From positions 1,058,881 through 1,122,880 of the forward strand of contig NZ_KI530712.1 in NCBI RefSeq assembly GCF_000488215.1: 64,000 nucleotides of DNA, written 5' to 3'. Numbering within the stretch: position 1 is the stretch's first letter; each line of letters begins with the position of its first letter. Positions 38,435 through 48,253 of the stretch are shown here, one piece after another. The notes beneath the pieces were generated by a model. That model was given only the letters and a program-made list of their open reading frames with translations, searched no databases and was not told the DNA's origin. Source of the DNA: Acinetobacter nectaris CIP 110549. Its GTDB lineage: Bacteria > Pseudomonadota > Gammaproteobacteria > Pseudomonadales > Moraxellaceae. A program made the translations under genes and the position numbers.

Positions 38435-40480
38435 TTAACTTTTGTGCTTTAACATGGCACGTAAATTGTCTAAATACACTTTCGCTTGTTCTTTCGGGTC
38501 GACATTGGCTTGTGCTTTTTTCTTTCGCCCCATCCAATCAATATCATCTTGTGGCAACTCATCTAAGAAGCGGCTTGCTGTCATTTGTTTCATTTGACCA
38601 CCTGCTTTACGTTGCTCTGCAAGTGTAAGTGTGAGACCTTGGCGCGCACGTGTAATTCCAACGTACATTAAACGGCGCTCTTCTTCTATGGTATCGGCTG
38701 CAATCGAGTTTTTATGCGGCAAGAGTTCTTCCTCAAGTCCCATAATATAAACAAATGGAAACTCCAACCCTTTTGCTGCATGTAAAGTGAGAAGATTGAC
38801 TTTATCTGTGTCTTCCTCTTCTTGCTGTTGCTCTAGTAAATCTAACAACACCATTTTTCGAATCACACTTTCAATGTTCTTTTCATCAACATCTTCAGCA
38901 CGATTAATTAAGCTTTGAATACTGGTATACAGCGTTTCAATGTTGTCGAGTTTGGTCTTTTCTTGGGCAGGCGTTGCTGCTTGCTCGCGCACATAGTCGA
39001 TATACCCTGTTTCAGTAATCATTTGGCGAATAATAGGTACAGGGTTATCGTCTTCCAAAAGTTCTCGCGTATAGTCCTGTAGAAACTGTGCAAACTCAAA
39101 TAAATGTGAGCTAATTTTTTTAGATAAGACCATTGTTAAACGTTGATCGCCTGCTGCTGCAAGCAAAGATAAATTATTTTCTTGTGCAAATAGTCCTAAC
39201 TTCTCTAAGGTAACAGGGCCAATCGAACGTTTAGGTGTATTAATAATTCTTAAAAAAGCACTGTCATCTTCAGGATTAATAATTAAGCGAAGATAACTCA
39301 TGATGTCTTTAATTTCGCTGCGCGCAAAAAAAGATGTTCCACCTGAAAGCTTATAAGGAACCTGCATTTGGCGAAGCTGTGTTTCAAGTACACGTGCTTG
39401 AAAATTGCCGCGGTAAAGTACCGCATAATCTTTCCAATTCTTACCATTCATGAGCTTATGCGTCATCAGGTCTTTAACCACACGCTCTGCTTCATCGTCA
39501 TCATTACGGCATGTAATAATACGAATGGCCTCACCATGGCCTTTGTCACTCCACAGCTTCTTATCAAAAATATGTGGATTATTGCCAATAACATGGTTGG
39601 CTGCTTTTAAAATACGACTTGTAGAACGATAATTTTGTTCAAGCTTAATCACTTTTAAGTTCGGGAAATCATCTTTCAGTAATGCCATATTTTCAGGTTT
39701 AGCACCACGCCAAGCATAAATAGATTGGTCATCATCTCCCACGGCAGTAAACTGCCCCATAACACCAACCAATAACTTCACCAATATATACTGTGCGGTA
39801 TTGGTATCTTGATATTCATCGACCAATAAATAGCGTACTCGATTTTGCCATTTATCTCGCACTTCAGCATTTTCTTGTAATAATCTGGTAGGCAATACAA
39901 TTAAATCATCAAAATCAACGGCGTTATATGCACGTAAGTTTCGTTCATAAAGTTGATACAGATGTGCAAAACGAACATCTTCTTCAGTTTCGCATGTACT
40001 ATGTGCTTGTTCAGGTAAAATTAGATCATTTTTCCAATCGGAAATCTTCTTCATTACCTTTGCAACCAACTCACGACTTTCTGCACCTGACAAGTTATCT
40101 TGATGCATTAAATCCATAAGTACGCGCTTACAATCATCTGCATCTAAAATTGAGAAATTCGCTTTCAAGGGCAAATGTTTCAACTCTAAACGTAACATGT
40201 TTAAACCAAATGTATGGAATGTTGAAACTGAAAGTCCTTTGGCTTCTTCACGACTAAGCAATGCGCCTACACGCTCTTTCATTTCTCGTGCAGCTTTATT
40301 GGTAAATGTCATTGCAGTAATACGATGTGCAGGAATGCCACAATTTTTCACAAGATGCGCAATTTTGCGTGTAATCACCGATGTTTTACCAGAACCAGCG
40401 CCAGCAAGTACTAACAACGGCCCTTGTGTATATTTCATGGCCTCATGTTGCTTGTCATTTAGTTGGCTTGCCGATGACAT
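38435..40480 (-). CDS. rep: ATP-dependent DNA helicase Rep
   Basis: This 681-residue SF1 UvrD/Rep helicase has Walker A AGAGSGKT, motif Ia [14 protein letters not shown], motif II DEYQDTN, motif [16 protein letters not shown], motif IV EQNYRST, motif [13 protein letters not shown] and motif [12 protein letters not shown]. The length and [15 protein letters not shown] region favour Rep over UvrD or PcrA. It removes proteins ahead of replication forks. The ATG start is at 40480, with the tail ending in an [14 protein letters not shown] segment. Confidence 0.93.
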   Translation of the reverse strand: MSSASQLNDKQHEAMKYTQGPLLVLAGAGSGKTSVITRKIAHLVKNCGIPAHRITAMTFTNKAAREMKERVGALLSREEAKGLSVSTFHTFGLNMLRLELKHLPLKANFSILDADDCKRVLMDLMHQDNLSGAESRELVAKVMKKISDWKNDLILPEQAHSTCETEEDVRFAHLYQLYERNLRAYNAVDFDDLIVLPTRLLQENAEVRDKWQNRVRYLLVDEYQDTNTAQYILVKLLVGVMGQFTAVGDDDQSIYAWRGAKPENMALLKDDFPNLKVIKLEQNYRSTSRILKAANHVIGNNPHIFDKKLWSDKGHGEAIRIITCRNDDDEAERVVKDLMTHKLMNGKNWKDYAVLYRGNFQARVLETQLRQMQVPYKLSGGTSFFARSEIKDIMSYLRLIINPEDDSAFLRIINTPKRSIGPVTLEKLGLFAQENNLSLLAAAGDQRLTMVLSKKISSHLFEFAQFLQDYTRELLEDDNPVPIIRQMITETGYIDYVREQAATPAQEKTKLDNIETLYTSIQSLINRAEDVDEKNIESVIRKMVLLDLLEQQQEEEDTDKVNLLTLHAAKGLEFPFVYIMGLEEELLPHKNSIAADTIEEERRLMYVGITRARQGLTLTLAEQRKAGGQMKQMTASRFLDELPQDDIDWMGRKKKAQANVDPKEQAKVYLDNLRAMLKHKS

Positions 40481-40571
40481 AGTGATTCCCCTCGATGATT
40501 AGAAATCGATTATAACGATGTCCCTTATATATTCCTAACCTGAATGAAAGAGTTGATGAAATTTTAACAAT

Positions 40572-40600
40572 AAAAAAGCCGCATACAGTGCGACTTTTTT
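40572..40600. terminator. Terminator between rep and the OmpA-type gene
   Basis: A 12-bp stem with one mismatch (40572-40583 with 40589-40600) closes a 5-nt loop and has A and T runs. It lies 19 nt past the OmpA-like gene's stop on the minus strand. Confidence 0.75.
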
Positions 40601-40618
40601 ATTTACATCAAAGGGTTA

Positions 40619-41281
40619 TTATTTTGATTCATAAATGCTAATTTCAACACGGCGGTTTTGTTCACGACCTGCTGGTGTAGCATTAGATGCGATTGGGTTT
40701 GCTGCACCATTACCTTGTGCATTAATTTTCGTGCTTGAAACACCTTGAGCCACTAAATAGTTAGCAACAGCTTGTGCACGCGCTTGTGACAATGGGATGT
40801 TAATACTGTCATTACCTGTATTATCTGTATAACCAGTCACTAAAATTGCACTTTTATTATCTTCAGTTAAAGTTTGTGCAACTTTATTCAAAGTTGTATA
40901 AAAGTTAGATTTAATCGTTGACTGATTCGTATCAAAGGTAATATTACCCGGCATCACAAGACCAACCGAACCATCAGAGTTACGATTCACTTCAACGCCT
41001 GTACCTGCCATCTGTTGACGTAAGCGTTGTTCTTTCTTATCTAAATACAAACCACTTGCTGCACCAACCAATGCACCAATTGCTAAAGCTCTATTGTTTT
41101 GTGCAGATGAGTTCGCACTTGCACGAGAAATACCATAACCTGCTGCTGCACCAATTAATGAACCAATCGCAGTTTTATCATATTGGCTAAAGCCGCCACC
41201 TGTGCCAGTACCACTATTCATAGATTGACAACCAGAAAGCGTAAGCGCCCCAACCAAACCAGTAACGATTAATGCACGCAT
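40619..41281 (-). CDS. OmpA-family peptidoglycan-binding lipoprotein (YiaD-like)
   Basis: This 220-residue protein has a lipobox LTLSGC (Cys18), a Gly/Ala-rich glycine-zipper part (about 38-80), and an OmpA C-terminal domain. That domain includes ITFDTNQSTIKSNF, GYTDNTGNDSINIPLSQARAQAVANYL and NRRVEI, the diaminopimelate-binding pattern. It should anchor the outer membrane to the cell wall. AAGGAGG lies just before the ATG. A YiaD/Pal-like role is inferred. Confidence 0.9.
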   Translation of the reverse strand: MRALIVTGLVGALTLSGCQSMNSGTGTGGGFSQYDKTAIGSLIGAAAGYGISRASANSSAQNNRALAIGALVGAASGLYLDKKEQRLRQQMAGTGVEVNRNSDGSVGLVMPGNITFDTNQSTIKSNFYTTLNKVAQTLTEDNKSAILVTGYTDNTGNDSINIPLSQARAQAVANYLVAQGVSSTKINAQGNGAANPIASNATPAGREQNRRVEISIYESK

Positions 41282-41519
41282 TGCATGCCTCCTTTTTTAT
41301 GTTTATGTAGTTATAAAAATTATGAAAGACAAATGTTTTTTTTGACATTGAGATTTTGTTAAAAAACCATGCTATTCGTAACAATAAGAAACAGCTCTTA
41401 AAAATAAATGTCTTCTTTCATTAGAAAATTTATGATTGGCATTATATCTTCTTAATTTTTTTCGACTAAACTTATACAATTCAATTTATTCTTGTGCTTT
41501 AACAAATTTAGGAAGCCCT

Positions 41520-42446
41520 ATGCTATCAAAACAGAAAAAATCAGGCGTATTGAAAAAAATTACACGTGGTCTCACTGTCGGCTCAGTAATTACAGGTAAC
41601 ACACTGGTTCATGGCTCTCCTATTTTAGCACTTGGTCTGACCAAGCTTATTAAACAATCAAAAAAAATTGATGAAACTAATGTTCAAATCACCAATAACT
41701 GGTTAACCGTAAACAACTGGCTCATTGACAATATATTGTCAGAAACAAAATGGGATATTCGTATCGATCCATCTTTAGATTTACACCTAGATGGTCGCTA
41801 TATCATGACATCAAACCATCAAAGCTGGGTAGATACGACCGTAAATCAATACTTTGGTCGCACACGTATGCCCCTCACCCGCTTCTTTACCAAGTGGGAG
41901 CTTATTTTTATTCCTTTCGTGGGTCAGGCCTTTAAGATTCTTGGCTTCCCAATGATGAAGCGCCATACAAAATCACAAATTGCCAAGAACCCTGAGTTAA
42001 AGCACCGCGATATGATGGAAGCAAGAAAATCTTGCGAACAACTTCTTAGCCAGCCCTTTACATTACTTAACTATGTAGAAGGCACTCGTTTTACACCTGA
42101 AAAGCATAAACAGCAGAAATCACCTTATGCACATCTACTTAAACCTAAAGCAGGTGGTCTCGCACTCGCACTGAGTATACTCGGAAGTAAAATTGATGCC
42201 TTAGTCGACATGACCATTGTCTATCCCGACGGTGTACCGGGCTATGGCGAGTTTTGGTTGGGTGAAGTTCCACGTATAGTTGTTCATATGCGTAAAATTG
42301 AAATACCTGACTGGATTTTAGCAGGCAACTATGAAGAAGATCGTGAGTTTCGTGCAAAATTTTATCAATGGTTAAGCAAATGTTGGAAAGAAAAAGATGA
42401 GCTTATTGATGAAATTAAAAAAGAATATCAAAATCCCACAGATTGA
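41520..42446 (+). CDS. YihG-like PlsC-family acyltransferase
   Basis: This 308-residue membrane-bound acyltransferase has the HX4D motif NHQSWVD and the second block FVxGT-like NYVEGTRFTPEKH, with LPMMKRH-like and IVYPDG features shared with E. coli YihG. It may add acyl chains to lysophospholipids. The frame opens at a weak start 84 nt earlier, but the ATG at 41520 has AGGA 6 nt upstream and starts the real N-terminus (MLSKQKKSG). The next gene begins near its stop. Confidence 0.85.
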   Translation: MLSKQKKSGVLKKITRGLTVGSVITGNTLVHGSPILALGLTKLIKQSKKIDETNVQITNNWLTVNNWLIDNILSETKWDIRIDPSLDLHLDGRYIMTSNHQSWVDTTVNQYFGRTRMPLTRFFTKWELIFIPFVGQAFKILGFPMMKRHTKSQIAKNPELKHRDMMEARKSCEQLLSQPFTLLNYVEGTRFTPEKHKQQKSPYAHLLKPKAGGLALALSILGSKIDALVDMTIVYPDGVPGYGEFWLGEVPRIVVHMRKIEIPDWILAGNYEEDREFRAKFYQWLSKCWKEKDELIDEIKKEYQNPTD

Positions 42447-42466
42447 TTCACCGAGCTAAAACCTAT

Positions 42467-43510
42467 ATGCCCAAAGCATCTAAAAATAAGTTTCATCGCA
42501 TAGACCATAATTCGCTGACATGGAAAGCTTATTTGGTCTATGACATTTTTATGATGTTTATCATCATATTTAATCTTTTTTGTATTACCAGTGATGCCAT
42601 TTTAATGAGCCACTTTGCACACTGGTTTGCAACCCTTACACAACATTCAGATTTACTTGAACACTATAGGGCTCAGTTACACCCATGGGTTGAACGTACA
42701 GACAGTTGGTTTATTTGCTTTTTAGTGATTGAGCTGCTTATTCGCTGGGGCATTGCCATTGTTAAACGATACCATCAAAAATGGTTTTTCTTTCCTTTTA
42801 TTCACTGGTATGAAGTGCTCGCTATCTTTCCTCAGTTTCGCTTTTTGCGTTTATTACGTGCAGGATTTATTGCATATAGACTTCAAGAAATTGGCTATCA
42901 GATTATTCCACAATCGTGGCAAGAAGCAGGTCGCTTCTACTATAGCGTAGTTATGGAAGAACTATCCGACCGTGTTGTCATTACGCTAATTGATGGTGTA
43001 AAACAAGAACTTGATACCAGTTCAACCCATAAAGCAATTATTCATGATATGGTCAACCGTCATAGACCTTTATTTGCAGAAGCTTTTGCACAAGTTCTAC
43101 AAGAAACGCTCTCGACCGAGTTAAAGAAACAACAAGTCAATCTTTCCCAAAATATGGGAAAAATTATTGAAGACTCTATTTCAAATACTCCAGAAATTCA
43201 CCACTTGTTAAGATTGTTTCCAATTGTTGGTAACCGTATTGAAGACCATCTTAAAGTCATTGCCAAGCGCCTCACTGAAAACGTGGTTAAGGGTATTATT
43301 TCTCCGCTTACCGAAGGAGATGTAACAAACCCAAATTATACTTATCGTCTCATTTCAAATACTTTGAGTGAGGTAAATATTAGCAATCATTCTTTAGAGC
43401 AATTGGTTGAATCTATTGTCTATGAAAGTTTAAACTCTATACGTAAACAAGTGAAAGTAAAACAATGGCAACAAATTTTACATACCAAAGAGCACCAAGA
43501 TAATCATTAA
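42467..43510 (+). CDS. Membrane protein with voltage-sensor-like N-terminal region
   Basis: This protein of about 347 residues has three or four hydrophobic helices in the first 150 residues. The third ends in the Arg-rich FPQFRFLRLLRAGFIAYRLQ, like the charged helix of ion-channel voltage sensors. After that comes a long soluble helical part (about 165-345) with no known domain. An upstream TTG at 42443 could also start it, overlapping the acyltransferase stop; the ATG at 42467 is preferred. Co-transcribed with the acyltransferase. I do not know its function. Confidence 0.75.
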   Translation: MPKASKNKFHRIDHNSLTWKAYLVYDIFMMFIIIFNLFCITSDAILMSHFAHWFATLTQHSDLLEHYRAQLHPWVERTDSWFICFLVIELLIRWGIAIVKRYHQKWFFFPFIHWYEVLAIFPQFRFLRLLRAGFIAYRLQEIGYQIIPQSWQEAGRFYYSVVMEELSDRVVITLIDGVKQELDTSSTHKAIIHDMVNRHRPLFAEAFAQVLQETLSTELKKQQVNLSQNMGKIIEDSISNTPEIHHLLRLFPIVGNRIEDHLKVIAKRLTENVVKGIISPLTEGDVTNPNYTYRLISNTLSEVNISNHSLEQLVESIVYESLNSIRKQVKVKQWQQILHTKEHQDNH

Positions 43511-43569
43511 GTATTACACCTTAAAAAGACCTATGCATACTAAACTTTATATATTATTTGAGACAAACT

Positions 43570-44271
43570 ATGGCTGATATACGCATTACCGGGAGAATGG
43601 TTAACTTTTCAAGATTAACCTTCGATACTAATGATCATGATGCTATTCGCCAACAACTTACGCAGATGCTAGATGATACTGCAGCACATGGTGCTTCTAT
43701 TATTATCGATAGTACGGTTGAACAAGAACTTATAGAACTCATACAACTACTGCTTAGTCTTGACTTACAGCCTATGGCTGTTATCGATGGCTTACTAACA
43801 GGCCAAGCTCAAAGTATTCAATTTCCTGTCTTACCTGCAGACCGTCCGCTACAGCGTATTAAACCAACAATTGAGCAAACAGCTGAAAATGATCAAGATT
43901 CATCCGATAATACACAAAAAACAAACGCGTCTAATCATATAACTTCTTATCATAATGACATGCTTCGTACAGGACAGTGTTTAATTCAAGAACACGGCGA
44001 CGTCATTTTAAATGCAAGTATGAATAGTGGCTCTGAAATTATTGCAAGTGGCAATGTACACATTTATGGGGCTGCACAAGGAAGAATTATTGCAGGTGCG
44101 AGCGGAGATTTTTCTGCACGAATTTTCTGCTATAAGCTGAATGCCGAACTTGTTTCGATTGCGGGCACATACTGTGTTGCAGACGATATTCCTGCACACG
44201 TACAAAAAAAGGCTGTTCATATTTATTTAAATGAACATCAAGAACTTGTATTTGAAGCATTAGATATTTAA
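43570..44271 (+). CDS. minC: Septum site-determining protein MinC
   Basis: This 233-residue inhibitor of FtsZ polymerisation has an N-terminal FtsZ-facing domain and, after an acidic Ser/Asn linker (about 105-130), a beta-helix C-terminal domain ([34 protein letters not shown]... GRIIAGA) that binds MinD. The ATG at 43570 is chosen over a TTG at 43558. It is the first of minC-minD-minE. Confidence 0.95.
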   Translation: MADIRITGRMVNFSRLTFDTNDHDAIRQQLTQMLDDTAAHGASIIIDSTVEQELIELIQLLLSLDLQPMAVIDGLLTGQAQSIQFPVLPADRPLQRIKPTIEQTAENDQDSSDNTQKTNASNHITSYHNDMLRTGQCLIQEHGDVILNASMNSGSEIIASGNVHIYGAAQGRIIAGASGDFSARIFCYKLNAELVSIAGTYCVADDIPAHVQKKAVHIYLNEHQELVFEALDI

Positions 44272-44349
44272 GGTATAACAACCTATATTAATGAATTAAA
44301 ATATGCGCTATTGCATCTTAAGAACAGAGAAATAACAGGAGTGGATTAG

Positions 44350-45162
44350 GTGGCCAAAATTGTTGTCGTAACATCAGGCAAAGGCGGTGTGGGAAAGACC
44401 ACAACAAGCGCATCATTTGCAACAGGTCTAGCCTTACGTGGCCACAAAACCGTAGTCGTCGACTTTGATGTGGGTTTACGTAACTTAGACCTTATTATGG
44501 GATGCGAACGTCGTGTTGTATATGATTTTGTCAATGTAATTAATAATGAAGCGCGATTACCACAAGCGCTCATTCGTGATAAAGACATTGAAAACCTTTA
44601 CATACTTCCCGCTTCTCAAACAAGAGATAAAGATGCACTTTCAGATGAAGGTGTAGCACGTGTAATTGAAGAACTTTCCCAAGAATTTGACTATATTATT
44701 TGCGACTCTCCAGCAGGTATTGAACGTGGTGCAATTTTAGCAATGTATCACGCTGATGAAGCGATTATTGTAACAAACCCTGAAATTTCATCTGTACGAG
44801 ATTCAGACCGTATTATTGGAATGCTCGATAGTAAAACAAAGAAAATAGAGCAAAATGAAGGTCGTATTCGTAAGCATTTATGTATCACACGATTTAACCC
44901 TGAACGAGCAGATCGTCAGGAAATGCTAACCATTGATGATATTTCTAAAGATATTTTACGTGTTCCAACATTAGGTGTAATCCCTGAATGTAGTAGTGTT
45001 TTGCAAGCCTCAAATGAGGGTAAACCTGTTATCCTATATACAGAAACCCCTTCAGGCCAAGCATATGATGATCTAGTAGCTCGCTTCCTTGGTGAAGATC
45101 GACCATACCGTCATATTACCGCGAAACCTAAGGGCTGGTTGGCACGTTTATTTGGAGCATAA
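44350..45162 (+). CDS. minD: Septum site-determining ATPase MinD
   Basis: This 270-residue ParA-type ATPase has the deviant Walker A KGGVGKT (11-17), VDFDVGLRNLD, DSPAGIE and a C-terminal amphipathic membrane helix (GWLARLFG). It oscillates between the poles with MinE and carries MinC. It starts at GTG (44350), with AGGAG 9 nt upstream. Confidence 0.97.
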   Translation: MAKIVVVTSGKGGVGKTTTSASFATGLALRGHKTVVVDFDVGLRNLDLIMGCERRVVYDFVNVINNEARLPQALIRDKDIENLYILPASQTRDKDALSDEGVARVIEELSQEFDYIICDSPAGIERGAILAMYHADEAIIVTNPEISSVRDSDRIIGMLDSKTKKIEQNEGRIRKHLCITRFNPERADRQEMLTIDDISKDILRVPTLGVIPECSSVLQASNEGKPVILYTETPSGQAYDDLVARFLGEDRPYRHITAKPKGWLARLFGA

Positions 45163-45164
45163 CA

Positions 45165-45437
45165 ATGGCAGGATTTTGGAGTAAAATTTTTGGCAATGAT
45201 GATCGCCAGAGTAGCGCTCAGACGGCAAAAGACCGTTTAAAAGTCATTGTTGCTTCTGAGCAGGGCTTAGGTCGTCGCTTAAGCCAAGACAAAATTGATC
45301 AAATGAAAAAAGAGATTATGCAAGTTGTAAATCGCTATGTACGTGGTGTAGATGAGCAGCACATACAAATGCAAGTACGCTCTGAAGCTAACCTTGAAAT
45401 GCTTGAAATGAATATCAATTTACCTGAAGATCGTTAA
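45165..45437 (+). CDS. minE: Cell division topological specificity factor MinE
   Basis: This 90-residue protein has an N-terminal helix (WSKIFGNDDRQSSAQTAKDRLKVI) with the anti-MinCD region and a C-terminal dimer domain (ANLEMLEMNINLP). It drives the MinD wave. It begins 2 nt after minD and ends the operon. Confidence 0.96.
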   Translation: MAGFWSKIFGNDDRQSSAQTAKDRLKVIVASEQGLGRRLSQDKIDQMKKEIMQVVNRYVRGVDEQHIQMQVRSEANLEMLEMNINLPEDR

Positions 45438-45472
45438 TTTCAATACTGATTAGCTTATTACTCATTTTCAAG

Positions 45473-45504
45473 GCAAAATAACTTCAGTTATTTTGCTTTT
45501 TTTA
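45473..45504 (+). terminator. Terminator of minCDE
   Basis: A 10-bp stem (45473-45482 with 45487-45496, GCAAAATAAC/GTTATTTTGC) with a TTCA loop is followed by eight T. Confidence 0.9.
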
Positions 45505-45519
45505 TTTGAGGATAAAGTC

Positions 45520-45807
45520 ATGGCTGTCTCACAACCAGCAACTTTTAATGAAGAATGGTCGGACGAACGTGTATATGCTTATTTAAATCATTTACCTCCA
45601 ACTGGAGTAAATGCAGACTATCACGTGCTCTATAATGCTTATAAACACATGCGACCATATGACTTTGAAAGATTAATAAAAAAATTTAAAGAAGATGGTC
45701 GAAATATTGAGGCAACTAATCCTCAAGGTGAAACTATTGCACAAACGATTAGTGCATTCCCCAAACACAGTCTACCATTTTTAGAAATTTTAAAAAAATA
45801 CAGTTAA
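45520..45807 (+). CDS. PA4642-family small protein
   Basis: This 95-residue protein shows the PA4642 pattern FNEEWSDERVYAYLNHLPPTGVNADYHVLYNAYKHMRPYDFERLIKKF. The family is widely conserved in Pseudomonadales and has no known function. The ATG at 45520 with GAGG 8 nt upstream is chosen over the earlier frame opening at 45493, which is inside the minCDE terminator's T tract. Confidence 0.88.
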   Translation: MAVSQPATFNEEWSDERVYAYLNHLPPTGVNADYHVLYNAYKHMRPYDFERLIKKFKEDGRNIEATNPQGETIAQTISAFPKHSLPFLEILKKYS

Positions 45808-45808
45808 A

Positions 45809-45843
45809 AAAAGAGCCTCATCAAGATGAGGCTCTTTTCATTT
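45809..45843. terminator. Terminator after the PA4642-family gene
   Basis: A 13-bp stem (45809-45821 with 45826-45838, core GAGCCTCAT/ATGAGGCTC) closes a 4-nt loop and has A and T runs, serving both convergent genes. Confidence 0.92.
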
Positions 45844-45847
45844 TAGA

Positions 45848-46453
45848 TTATCTAAATACATGATAAGTTGCATAAGTTCTTACAGCAACATTAGATGTCC
45901 AACTTGTTGCAATACGGTTTGGATCCCAACGATACATACTCGTACGAGCTGGTCTAAATAGCTGACCAACACCGCCACCATCACACTTCCCACCAGTTTG
46001 GATGTATGCACCTTTATATACACCACGCATCCAACGACGTGTTACAACTTGAATTGGTTGAGCAGAATAACCTGGCTGTAAAGAAACATTCCAACCAAAA
46101 GTTGTTGTTACTGTTTTTGTTCGTGTATACCCTGCATTAATACTAAATGGAAGGTATTTACCAATAGTCGGGATTTTATCAAAGTTAAGTGTACCACCAA
46201 CATTCCAAGCATATGCTGTTGCAACAGCTTTACTCCACTGGTAATCACAGCGTTGAACACCTACAGATTGGCATTTATAAACGTCACCACGCCAAATCCA
46301 GTCATCCCAAGTATTGCGTGCTTGCTGCTGTATAAGCTTTTGAGAGCCATCACCCATAACAAGAGGTTCATTACGAGGATATAAACACTCATCTGCAAAA
46401 ATTTGTGTTGATGTAATAGTAAGTATAGATAATACAATATGCTTAATTTTCAT
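45848..46453 (-). CDS. Exported Cys-containing protein, unknown, possibly beta-pore-like
   Basis: This 201-residue protein has a signal peptide (1-20, cut before DECLYP). The mature part has four Cys (23, 61, 69, 157), many Trp/Tyr, and a central stretch (about 77-150) of alternating Thr/aromatic residues with NAGYTRTKTVTTTFGWNVS, followed by PIQVVTRRW. That alternating pattern is reminiscent of aerolysin/ETX-type beta-pore proteins, but I cannot confirm this. GGAG precedes the ATG, 15 nt after the neighbouring gene's stop, so they form an operon. The family is unknown to me. Confidence 0.8.
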   Translation of the reverse strand: MKIKHIVLSILTITSTQIFADECLYPRNEPLVMGDGSQKLIQQQARNTWDDWIWRGDVYKCQSVGVQRCDYQWSKAVATAYAWNVGGTLNFDKIPTIGKYLPFSINAGYTRTKTVTTTFGWNVSLQPGYSAQPIQVVTRRWMRGVYKGAYIQTGGKCDGGGVGQLFRPARTSMYRWDPNRIATSWTSNVAVRTYATYHVFR

Positions 46454-46468
46454 TCATCTTTCTCCTAA

Positions 46469-46960
46469 TTATAAACCAAATACATCATCTACAGTATTTG
46501 CGACTTTCGAGTCGCTATCTGTAGTTGCAGCTTTTGATCCATAAATATTTGATGAAACTGGTGTCACATCATATCCACCATTACTACTCTTAATCATTAC
46601 AGCTTCTGAGTTTACAGAGAAACCAGCAATTTTTTGAGCAACTGCTTGAGCTGTCCCCATACCAGCTTTAGCATCGACAATAAGTGTTACACCCTGATTT
46701 AAGTAGGCTTGTAACTGCTTAATTTGAGCGGCTGATGGCATTGAACTGCTATCAACAACAATCGTGTTATATCCCTGTGACTTTACAGGAAATACACTTT
46801 TTAGTTTATTAAATACAAATCCTGAGTTGCCATTTACAGGGTAAATAATCTTTTGCTCAGGTTTCCCATCATAATCAATCATATCTTCTGCAAATACAGA
46901 TGTACTTGCAAAAACTAAAGAGGAAATAAATAAAATCACTTTTCGATTAAATTTAATCAT
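46469..46960 (-). CDS. Exported protein of unknown function, operon partner
   Basis: This 163-residue protein has a signal peptide (1-24, cut after VFA). The mature part resembles a small alpha/beta domain with a TIVVDSSSMPSAAQIKQLQAYL segment and a VTLIVDAKAGMG segment, as if a hypothetical Rossmann-like or GATase-like lobe. A Gly/Ser/Thr/Asp-rich C-terminus follows. A strong GAGGTAAGG site lies before the ATG. It is the first gene of the pair with 45848-46453; the close spacing suggests the products act together in the periplasm or outside the cell. Confidence 0.8.
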   Translation of the reverse strand: MIKFNRKVILFISSLVFASTSVFAEDMIDYDGKPEQKIIYPVNGNSGFVFNKLKSVFPVKSQGYNTIVVDSSSMPSAAQIKQLQAYLNQGVTLIVDAKAGMGTAQAVAQKIAGFSVNSEAVMIKSSNGGYDVTPVSSNIYGSKAATTDSDSKVANTVDDVFGL

Positions 46961-47517
46961 TTAAGCCTTACCTCAAAAAACCGTCATCAATAATAAATAA
47001 TATAAAATTAAAGCAGACTACCCCAAAAAACCAACACTTCACCCAAAATTCTGAGTGAACATCTAGCTTTAATTTAATTAATAATGATATAGAACGTTCT
47101 TTAATTTGTTACTAGGATTAAATATCAAAATATTTCATGGAAAATTATTAAATTTGTGACACTATTCACATTTTTATATTATTTTTATGCCCTATATTGA
47201 TTGATATATATACACTATCCTTACCAAATTCATTTAACTTTTATAATCTACATCCCATATATCATAGGCATAAAACATCAATTGAATATAATTCAAACAA
47301 AAATTGATTATTTTTTCTTTAATTTTCTCAGATTGGGCTTTATGTATCTGACTGAAAAATATATTCAAAAAAGTTAAACTCGTAATTATAAATTCATCGT
47401 TAGATGAGCTAGATAAAAAGTCATTACATAAATCACATATTATTTTTATAATAATAAATAACGCTATTTTAGAGACCAAAGAACAGATTTATACTTTGTA
47501 AATACTGCTATCTGCTC
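46961..47517. other. AT-rich intergenic region with possible gene remnant
   Basis: These 557 nt have no gene I can support. A minus-strand open frame of 81 codons (47234-47479) starts only at TTG, right after a stop and without a ribosome site; it could be a decayed gene. The promoter of the exported pair must lie near 46980-47100. Confidence 0.45.
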
Positions 47518-48156
47518 TTATTTATTACTCATAAGAAACATACCAAAAATGGTAAAAATTCCACCAGAAACTCCATCAATCCATTTAACAGATCTTTGAT
47601 AAAAAGATTTACATGCTGGCAAAGAAAAAATTAAAGCGACTAACGTAAACCAAAGTAAGGTTTCTAAAATAACGATGAGTAATAAAAGTACATGGACATG
47701 TTCTAAGGTTGGGTTAGATAAAAAAAGTGATAAAACATTTCCGAAGTAAATAATTACCTTAGGATTAGATAAGTTCGTTGCAAGTCCTTTAAAAAAGAAG
47801 CGACTCAACTTTTTTTCTTGTTCTACTATAATTTCATGTTGAGTACCTTTTCCCTGACTCATTTTTTTCTTAGAAAAAGCTGACCTTAAAAGCTGAAGTC
47901 CCAACCAACATAAATATGCACCTCCCCCAATAAATAAAACTTTTTTTAACCAAACCACTTTTTCAAAAATAATATTTAACCCTAGAAAAGCTAAAAATGA
48001 CCAAAAAAGTACACCACACGTTACCCCTGCAACTACAGATAAAGCTGCTTTTTTTGAACAGCTCATTGCAGTTTGAGTCACAAAAAAGAAGTCTGGTCCA
48101 GGTGTAAGCAATGCACATAAATTAATAAAAGCTAATGTCAGTAGCAATGTGATCAC
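47518..48156 (-). CDS. LysE/RhtB-family amino acid exporter
   Basis: This 212-residue protein has about six helices. The family start FINLCALLTPGPDFFFV is clear, as is AGVTCGVLFWSFLAFLGLN and the NLSNPKVIIYFGNVLSLF motif. It exports amino acids such as threonine or homoserine lactone, but the substrate cannot be told. It starts at GTG (48156); no in-frame ATG is near the conserved start. Confidence 0.9.
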   Translation of the reverse strand: MITLLLTLAFINLCALLTPGPDFFFVTQTAMSCSKKAALSVVAGVTCGVLFWSFLAFLGLNIIFEKVVWLKKVLFIGGGAYLCWLGLQLLRSAFSKKKMSQGKGTQHEIIVEQEKKLSRFFFKGLATNLSNPKVIIYFGNVLSLFLSNPTLEHVHVLLLLIVILETLLWFTLVALIFSLPACKSFYQRSVKWIDGVSGGIFTIFGMFLMSNK

Positions 48157-48222
48157 TTTTTACAACACCTAATAAACATAAATTAAGGCGCGATTTTATA
48201 CTTTTCAAATAAAAGGTCAAAT

Positions 48223-48248
48223 AAAAAGCCTCTTTAAAAGAGGCTTTT
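48223..48248 (-). terminator. Terminator of ftsK
   Basis: A 12-bp stem (48223-48234 with 48237-48248, AAAAAGCCTCTT core) lies just past the ftsK stop, with a T run on the minus strand; the loop is only 2-3 nt on paper. Confidence 0.88.
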
Positions 48249-48253
48249 TAGAT

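Noticed and set aside
41436..41519. Longer N-terminus of the acyltransferase
   Set aside because: It uses a weak start without ribosome site; AGGA and ATG at 41520 fit better.
47234..47479. Minus-strand open frame of 81 codons
   Set aside because: It starts only at TTG four codons after a stop, with no ribosome site and no recognisable family; noted as a possible remnant only.
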